Shown piece by piece: positions 59,775 through 64,000 of a stretch of 64,000 nucleotides of DNA; position 1 is the stretch's first letter; every line of letters starts with the position of its first letter. The position numbers and the translations under genes are program-made. The stretch covers positions 1,488,001 through 1,552,000 of the forward strand of contig NZ_JAPEOQ010000001.1 in NCBI RefSeq assembly GCF_026341035.1. Direction: 5' to 3'. This DNA is from Streptomyces sp. NBC_01016. GTDB lineage: Bacteria; Actinomycetota; Actinomycetes; Streptomycetales; Streptomycetaceae. The notes below the pieces were generated by a model. The model saw nothing but the letters and a program-made list of their open reading frames with translations. It searched no databases and was not told the origin of the DNA.

Positions 59775-61424
59775 TCAGGACTGGCTGTGGGCCGCCGCCG
59801 TGTTGAGCAGGCGCTGCTTGAAGTCCATGGGAATCAGAACCTGAACCCGTCCGACGGGATGCTGCCAGAACCTGTCGGAGTCATGGGCGGACCTGCGCTG
59901 AGCGGCGGGTGTCCCCGGAATCGGTTCGGCGTGGATGACGGCCCGGACCCCTGCGGCGCGCAGCTCTTTGCCCTTCTCGTACCAGCTTGAGAGCGTGCGC
60001 CACCGCGCCCGGTAGGTCTCCCCCGTAGGGATCCCTTCCCAGGTGTCAGGCCGCGTCGGCTGGGCGATGAGCAGCTCGCGTCGTGCATCGAGCCGCTTGT
60101 ACGCCTCCCGGTACTCCTGCTTGCCCAGGTCGCTGGCGTAAAGGCCGGCCTCCCGGTCTTCCCGCAAGTCCGACAGTGCGCGATTCACCTCCTTGATGTC
60201 GCGCGTGTAGTCCACTCCCGGGCGGAAGACCTTCCGGACCCTCTCGACGTCGCCCGCCGCGAGTAGGAATGCCTGCTCAACGGCGTCCTCCAGCGTGTGC
60301 GCCGCGATGCCCTTGCTTCCGGCCGGACACAGCTTGTGCGTGGTCCGAGAGGCGCAGCGATAGTAGGGCCAATTGCGGCCGGGACTGCGATATGCGGGCT
60401 CCCCGCACGTGCAGAACGCGACCTGGAGCAAGGGCGAACCGCCCTTGCTGTTGCCGCTGCGTTTACTGGTGTTCTCGTCCAGCCGCTCATTGGCCAGCGC
60501 CCATGTCTTCTCCGCTATGAGCGGCTCCGCGCGCTGGAGAGGACGGCCGTCGTTGCCCCGGACGACGCGGCGTAGCGTCGTCTTCTTCCCGTCGACCACC
60601 ACCTCCTCAGTGAATTCCATCTGTCCCAGGACGCAGCGGGAGCGAACGACTTTGGCGGTGTTCGCAGCAGTCCAGCGGCTCCCTTTCGGGGGCTTGCCGT
60701 TGCGGATCAGCTGGGCGTCCAGCGAGGTCGGGGTCTTGGACGGGTCTTCGTTGAGCCACTGCGCGATGCTGTTCGCCGACTCGCCCGCGATGAGGCGACG
60801 GACGATCTCGCGGAGCGTCCCGGCCGTGTCGGTCCCGTAGTCGTCCGGGACGAGCTTCCAGCCATCGCCGGTTTCCTGTTTCTCCTCGCGATAGCCGTAC
60901 GGAGTGCGACCTCCGCGCCAGCGTCCCTCTTTCACCAGGTGGTTGTAGGACGATTTGGCCCTCGCCCTGATGGCTTCGAGCTCCCCTTCGGCGAACGATG
61001 TGATCAGGCTGAGGAGCAGCTTCCCGATCTGCGTGTTGAGGTTGATCCCCTCCTCCACAGTGGTGACTTCCTTGCCGTTCCTGTCGCACCACTCCAGGAG
61101 GGTGTGCACGTGCAGAACGCGCCGCGAGAGACGGTCGATCTTGAGCGCGCAGATGATGTCGTACTCATCGGCGCGTGACTCCTCCAGCGCGATCCGGTGC
61201 TCGATCGCGCTGACCTCCTTCCCGATGGTCGAAGGCAGCCACTTGCCGAACTCCGGGCGCTTCCACGGCTCCAGTGCGCCGGACACGTCGATGTCCTCGA
61301 CCCAGCCCACGACGAGGTGCCCCTCCTGATCGGCCCAGCGCTGGACGGACCGGCGCTGCCGCTCCGGCGATGTGGTCTCGTCCGACACCCTCGACAGACG
61401 AACGACACCCAGAACTCTCGCCAT
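59775..61424 (-). CDS. Large serine recombinase
   Basis: 549 residues. The N-terminal resolvase domain has VVRLSRVSDETTSPERQRRSVQRWA (catalytic Ser11), IICALKIDRLSRRVLHVHTLLEW and LLLSLITSFAEGELEAIRARAKSS. The recombinase domain follows, then a zinc ribbon (FCTCGEPAYRSPGRNWPYYRCASRTTHKLC) and a coiled-coil region (EVNRALSDLREDREAGLYASDLGKQEYREAYKRLDARREL). This is the phage/ICE integrase class (phiC31 type). ATG 61424 has GGGGGAG 8 nt upstream. No other phage or conjugation genes are near. Confidence 0.93.
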   Translation of the reverse strand: MARVLGVVRLSRVSDETTSPERQRRSVQRWADQEGHLVVGWVEDIDVSGALEPWKRPEFGKWLPSTIGKEVSAIEHRIALEESRADEYDIICALKIDRLSRRVLHVHTLLEWCDRNGKEVTTVEEGINLNTQIGKLLLSLITSFAEGELEAIRARAKSSYNHLVKEGRWRGGRTPYGYREEKQETGDGWKLVPDDYGTDTAGTLREIVRRLIAGESANSIAQWLNEDPSKTPTSLDAQLIRNGKPPKGSRWTAANTAKVVRSRCVLGQMEFTEEVVVDGKKTTLRRVVRGNDGRPLQRAEPLIAEKTWALANERLDENTSKRSGNSKGGSPLLQVAFCTCGEPAYRSPGRNWPYYRCASRTTHKLCPAGSKGIAAHTLEDAVEQAFLLAAGDVERVRKVFRPGVDYTRDIKEVNRALSDLREDREAGLYASDLGKQEYREAYKRLDARRELLIAQPTRPDTWEGIPTGETYRARWRTLSSWYEKGKELRAAGVRAVIHAEPIPGTPAAQRRSAHDSDRFWQHPVGRVQVLIPMDFKQRLLNTAAAHSQS

Positions 61425-61742
61425 GCTCGTTCTCCCCCGTTTACCGCCTTTGACGTGCCGCCCGGTCTCCACGGCGGCCGTCCCGGTGCTTCTCCCGGCC
61501 TCCTGTGGGCGCGGGACGTCTCACGGTTCAACGAAGCGCGGAGGCCCCCGGTCACACACCCGCACGAAACCCCGCGGAAGGTCGAACGGCCGTCCGGTAT
61601 CTCTCCGAAGCCACCCCGGATTCCCGTCGGAAATGCGCGTGAGGGCGCGTACGTCGACCCGGCAACTGCCCGTCAGAGGTCCGCTTCGTCGGCGACCTGT
61701 CGCACAGCCCGGCGCAGTTCCTCGGAGGAAGTGCCTTTGGGG
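61425..61742. other. Non-coding gap upstream of the recombinase
   Basis: 318 bp with no clear gene. A short minus-strand frame ending at 61673 (…SSEELRRAVRQVADEADL) has a protein-like look and could be a remnant, but it begins inside the next gene. No direct repeat that could mark attachment sites was seen by eye. Confidence 0.45.
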
Positions 61743-62423
61743 TCAGCCGGTGAGCTGCTTGAGCGGCGGTACAGCTTCGTAAGGGCCGCCGATCCCCCAC
61801 GCCTGATGCAGCGCGTCCGCGAAGGCCGCTGCCAGTTTGTGTTCGCCGGAGGCGTTCGGGTGGGTGCCGTCGTACGTGTCGTGGTGGATGTCGTACGACT
61901 CGGGGACGGAGGCCAGCAGCAGGGGGGAGCGGGGCTCGTCGAGGTCCGCGACCGCCTTCGCCAGGAGGGTGTTGAAGTGGGCGACCTCCGCGGCGAAGGG
62001 CGCGTCCGTCTCGGCCCGGACGTTGGGGATCACGGGGAGCAGGACCATGCGGACGGCCGGGTTCGCGCGGCGGGCCTCGGCGATGAAGAGGCGCAGGTTC
62101 TCCGCCGTCTGTTCGGCGTCGGTGTAGAAGCCGAGGTCTATCAGACCGAGGGAGACGAGGAGGACGTCCGCGCGGGCGTCGGTCACCGCCTCCGCGATCG
62201 CGGGCGCCATGTGCTGCCAGCCCTCGCCCCAGCCGGCGAGGTGGTGCTGCGGGAAGTCAGGGTCCGCGTACGCGTGGCTGTCGCTGTACAGGGCGGTGCG
62301 GGGGCCGACCAGCGCGTGCGGGACCGAACGGGCGCGCAGATGCTGCCAGAAGCGCAGGCGCCAGGTGTGCTCCCCGGCGCTCCCAATGGTCATCGAGTCG
62401 CCGACCGGCATGAACCTGAGCAT
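61743..62423 (-). CDS. SGNH/GDSL hydrolase
   Basis: 226 residues. Block I FMPVGDSMTIGS (nucleophile Ser), block III-like GLIDLGF (Asn replaced), and block V DGTHPNASGEHKLA (Asp/His) are present, so a serine esterase or lipase-like enzyme. No signal peptide is visible, so it is probably cytoplasmic. ATG 62423; GTG 62444 and ATG 62411 are alternatives. Substrate unknown. Confidence 0.84.
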   Translation of the reverse strand: MLRFMPVGDSMTIGSAGEHTWRLRFWQHLRARSVPHALVGPRTALYSDSHAYADPDFPQHHLAGWGEGWQHMAPAIAEAVTDARADVLLVSLGLIDLGFYTDAEQTAENLRLFIAEARRANPAVRMVLLPVIPNVRAETDAPFAAEVAHFNTLLAKAVADLDEPRSPLLLASVPESYDIHHDTYDGTHPNASGEHKLAAAFADALHQAWGIGGPYEAVPPLKQLTG

Positions 62424-62491
62424 CCGCTCATCATCGTCGATCACGCCGGGTGCGTGCGTGTGAGCCCCAACACGCCTGGCAAGCTGGGGGC

Positions 62492-63490
62492 ATGCGTGCG
62501 TATCTGGGGGCGGCCGGGGTCGCCGCAGTCCTCCTTCTCGGCGCGGCTTCCGGTCCCGCGGTCGCCGACTCCCGTTCCGTCGGCTCCGACGGGTTCACGA
62601 TCCAGGACCCGCGGATCACCGAGTCCAGCGGCCTTGCCGCCTCGCGCGCCCACCCGGGCATCTACTGGACGCACAACGACAGCGACGACGGCGCGTTCCT
62701 GTTCGCGATCGACGGCCGGACCGGGAAGACCGTCGCCACGATCACGATGAGCGGTGTCGGTGCCCCGCGGGACGTCGAGGCGATCTCGATCGGCTCCGAC
62801 GGGAACATCTACGTGGGCGACATCGGCGACAACCTCGGCGGCAAGTGGGACCACGTGTGGATCTACAAGCTGCCCGAGCCGAAGAAGCTCACCGACCAGA
62901 CGGTGCGGGCCACCCAGTACGACGTGAAGTACGCGGACGGCCCGCGCAACGCCGAGGCGATGATGGTCCATCCGAAGACCGGGCGGGTCTACATCGTGGA
63001 GAAGGGCGACGACGGCGGCGGCCTGTACGAGGGTCCGGCCACGCTGAACCCCTCCGCCACCAACACCTTCAGCCGCGTCGCCGACATCGACCTGTGGGCG
63101 ACGGACGCCGCGTTCTCGCCCGACGGCAAACAGCTCGCCGTACGCGGCTACTTCGGCGGCGTCGCGTACAAGTGGAACGACGGGAAGCCCGAGCGCCAGG
63201 GCCAGTTGAGCGTGCCGATGCAGCCGCAGGGCGAGTCGGTGACCTACACGCCGGACGGGAAGACCCTGCTGTACGGGAGCGAGGGGCAGGGCAGCGAGGT
63301 GGAGCCCGTGGAGGTCGAGGGCGCGGGTGACTCGGGCGACGGCTCGAACTCGTCCTCCGATCAGGGTGGTTCGGGCAGCGGTGACGGCGGCAGCGCCTTC
63401 ACCGGCAAGGCCGGTGCGGTCGGTGCCGTCGTCGTCCTCATCCTGCTGTTCGGGCTCGGAAGGCTGTTCCGCCGCCCCAGGAACCGCTGA
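62492..63490 (+). CDS. Secreted beta-propeller-like protein with C-terminal membrane anchor
   Basis: 332 residues: a signal peptide (MRAYLGAAGVAAVLLLGAASGPAVAD), repeated blade-like strands (IYWTHNDSDDGAFLFAIDGRTGKTVATI, AISIGSDGNIYVGDIGDN, AFSPDGKQLAVRGYFGGVAYKWNDG, VTYTPDGKTLLYGSEG), an acidic Ser/Gly linker (DSGDGSNSSSDQGGSGSGDGG), a final helix and a basic RRPRNR tail. The stop codon lies in a 20-bp tandem repeat. Function unknown. Confidence 0.8.
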   Translation: MRAYLGAAGVAAVLLLGAASGPAVADSRSVGSDGFTIQDPRITESSGLAASRAHPGIYWTHNDSDDGAFLFAIDGRTGKTVATITMSGVGAPRDVEAISIGSDGNIYVGDIGDNLGGKWDHVWIYKLPEPKKLTDQTVRATQYDVKYADGPRNAEAMMVHPKTGRVYIVEKGDDGGGLYEGPATLNPSATNTFSRVADIDLWATDAAFSPDGKQLAVRGYFGGVAYKWNDGKPERQGQLSVPMQPQGESVTYTPDGKTLLYGSEGQGSEVEPVEVEGAGDSGDGSNSSSDQGGSGSGDGGSAFTGKAGAVGAVVVLILLFGLGRLFRRPRNR

Positions 63491-63540
63491 ACCACTCGAA
63501 GAACCGCTGAGTCACTGGAAGAGCCGCTGAACTACTCGCC
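63481..63540. repeat. 20-bp tandem repeat across two stop codons
   Basis: Three exact-length units begin at 63481 (GAACCGCTGAACCACTCGAA), 63501 and 63521. Unit 1 carries the stop of the propeller gene (63488-63490) and unit 3 the stop of the convergent oxidoreductase gene (63532-63534). Confidence 0.95.
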
Positions 63541-63942
63541 CAGTAGGCGCACTTCGTAGTGCAGCGTCCGGTCCCGCCGCACCTTGTGGGAGAGCGGCAC
63601 CGTGACGCCTTGCAGGATCGGGTGCTTGTGGCGGATGAGCGAGGCCGCGTGCCGGTCCTCCTCGCTGCCGCGGTCGAGGAGGCGGACCCGCCCCTTGACG
63701 GGCGGCCCCGTGGGCGCGCCGCGCATCGTGGACGGCGCGAGCTCCACCTCCGGGTTGTTGCGCATCCGCTTGACCTTCCAGGCCTTGCCGAAGGTCCGGA
63801 AGTACGCGTGGTCGCCCTCGACCGCGAGGTTCACGGGAGTGCCGACACCGGTGCCGTCCCTCTTGTGGCTGGTGAGCAGGACGGCGTACTGCTTGACGAA
63901 CGGGGCGAGCGCGGGGCTCGGATCGGGCTTGTCAGTCGTCAT
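63532..63942 (-). CDS. PPOX-class F420-dependent oxidoreductase
   Basis: 136 residues of the split-barrel flavin-binding fold: YAVLLTSHKRDGTGVGTPVNLAVEGDHAYFRTFGKAWKVKRMRNNPEVELAPSTMRGAPTGPPVKGRVRLL. The K/W/K pattern is typical of the PPOX/F420 group that reduces or hydroxylates with F420 or FMN. ATG 63942. Substrate unknown. Confidence 0.88.
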   Translation of the reverse strand: MTTDKPDPSPALAPFVKQYAVLLTSHKRDGTGVGTPVNLAVEGDHAYFRTFGKAWKVKRMRNNPEVELAPSTMRGAPTGPPVKGRVRLLDRGSEEDRHAASLIRHKHPILQGVTVPLSHKVRRDRTLHYEVRLLGE

Positions 63943-63973
63943 ACGTCCATGAATGCACCGCTTCGGTGTTCTG

Positions 63974-64000
63974 TCACGACTTGCCGCGTGCCGCGACGAG
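63974..64000 (-). CDS. Possible C-terminal end of a gene continuing past the window
   Basis: Reading the minus strand, the last codons LVAARGKS are followed by TGA at 63974-63976. Too short to identify; included because codon use fits and no other feature is here. Confidence 0.3.
   Translation of the reverse strand, partial: LVAARGKS

Noticed and set aside
61673..61745. Short protein-like minus-strand frame ending SSEELRRAVRQVADEADL
   Set aside because: It would begin inside the SGNH hydrolase gene and has no start codon or ribosome site of its own; kept only as a note in the gap entry.

Overview
The window is a typical high-GC actinobacterial chromosome segment and is almost certainly from a Streptomyces. 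The GC content is very high, third codon positions are strongly G/C-biased, and GTG and TTG starts are frequent. Genus-typical items include DasR-type operators, a GroEL without GroES under CIRCE control, an XRE/DUF5753 + DUF397 pair, futalosine-pathway genes, LAXTG-type wall anchoring and short cold-shock proteins. From memory the gene order resembles the S. coelicolor SCO428x-SCO434x region, and the right half resembles the mycobacterial Rv0861c-Rv0883c neighbourhood; neither comparison could be run here. No tRNA, rRNA, CRISPR array or insertion sequence was seen.

Layout. 1-4230: amino-sugar genes (PfkB-type kinase end, nagA, a ROK kinase, a sugar-binding lipoprotein) with DasR-like sites. 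4304-9453: trehalose synthesis (otsB, otsA), a wall-anchored surface protein and glucosyl-3-phosphoglycerate synthase. 9571-13996: a SAM-I riboswitch ahead of threonine synthase, a ThiS/MoaD-type sulfur carrier, a cold-shock protein and groEL2 with two CIRCE boxes. 14096-19570: SDR/TetR pair, a Uma2 protein, regulators and small proteins. 19636-23320: a probable MurNAc PTS permease, MurQ and an RpiR regulator, whose product GlcNAc-6-P would feed NagA. 23457-28592: small proteins, an MFS pump, an HD protein and a HelD-like helicase. 28593-29836: a 1.2-kb repeat island. 29837-33882: cutC with a DasR-like site, a secreted His-rich protein and copA around two CsoR boxes. 34020-39481: a GT87 mannosyltransferase, an XPB helicase and its large partner. 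39848-48191: membrane protein, iron-type binding lipoprotein, HAD phosphatase, extended cold-shock protein, mqnD/mqnB, MFS and DUF3027. 48399-54411: sacsin-like ATPase, CtpE-like P-type ATPase, DUF2530. 54652-64000: AzgA-type permease, RHH protein, MarR/MFS pair, 29-residue membrane peptide, aldo/keto reductase, a solitary large serine recombinase, SGNH hydrolase, secreted beta-propeller-like protein and a PPOX/F420-type oxidoreductase.

The most unusual feature is a repeat of about 50 bp with two GC hairpins. It occurs about 20 times in gaps between genes, forms a tandem array at 29505-29808, has entered a coding frame at about 49178-49255, and supplies the C-terminal tail of the MFS protein ending at 24114. 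A second repeat supplies the tail of the GT87 protein. Two convergent gene pairs also carry short tandem repeats that cover both stop codons.

The best regulatory observation is the riboswitch before thrC. Its geometry suggests, unusually, that SAM would turn threonine synthase on.
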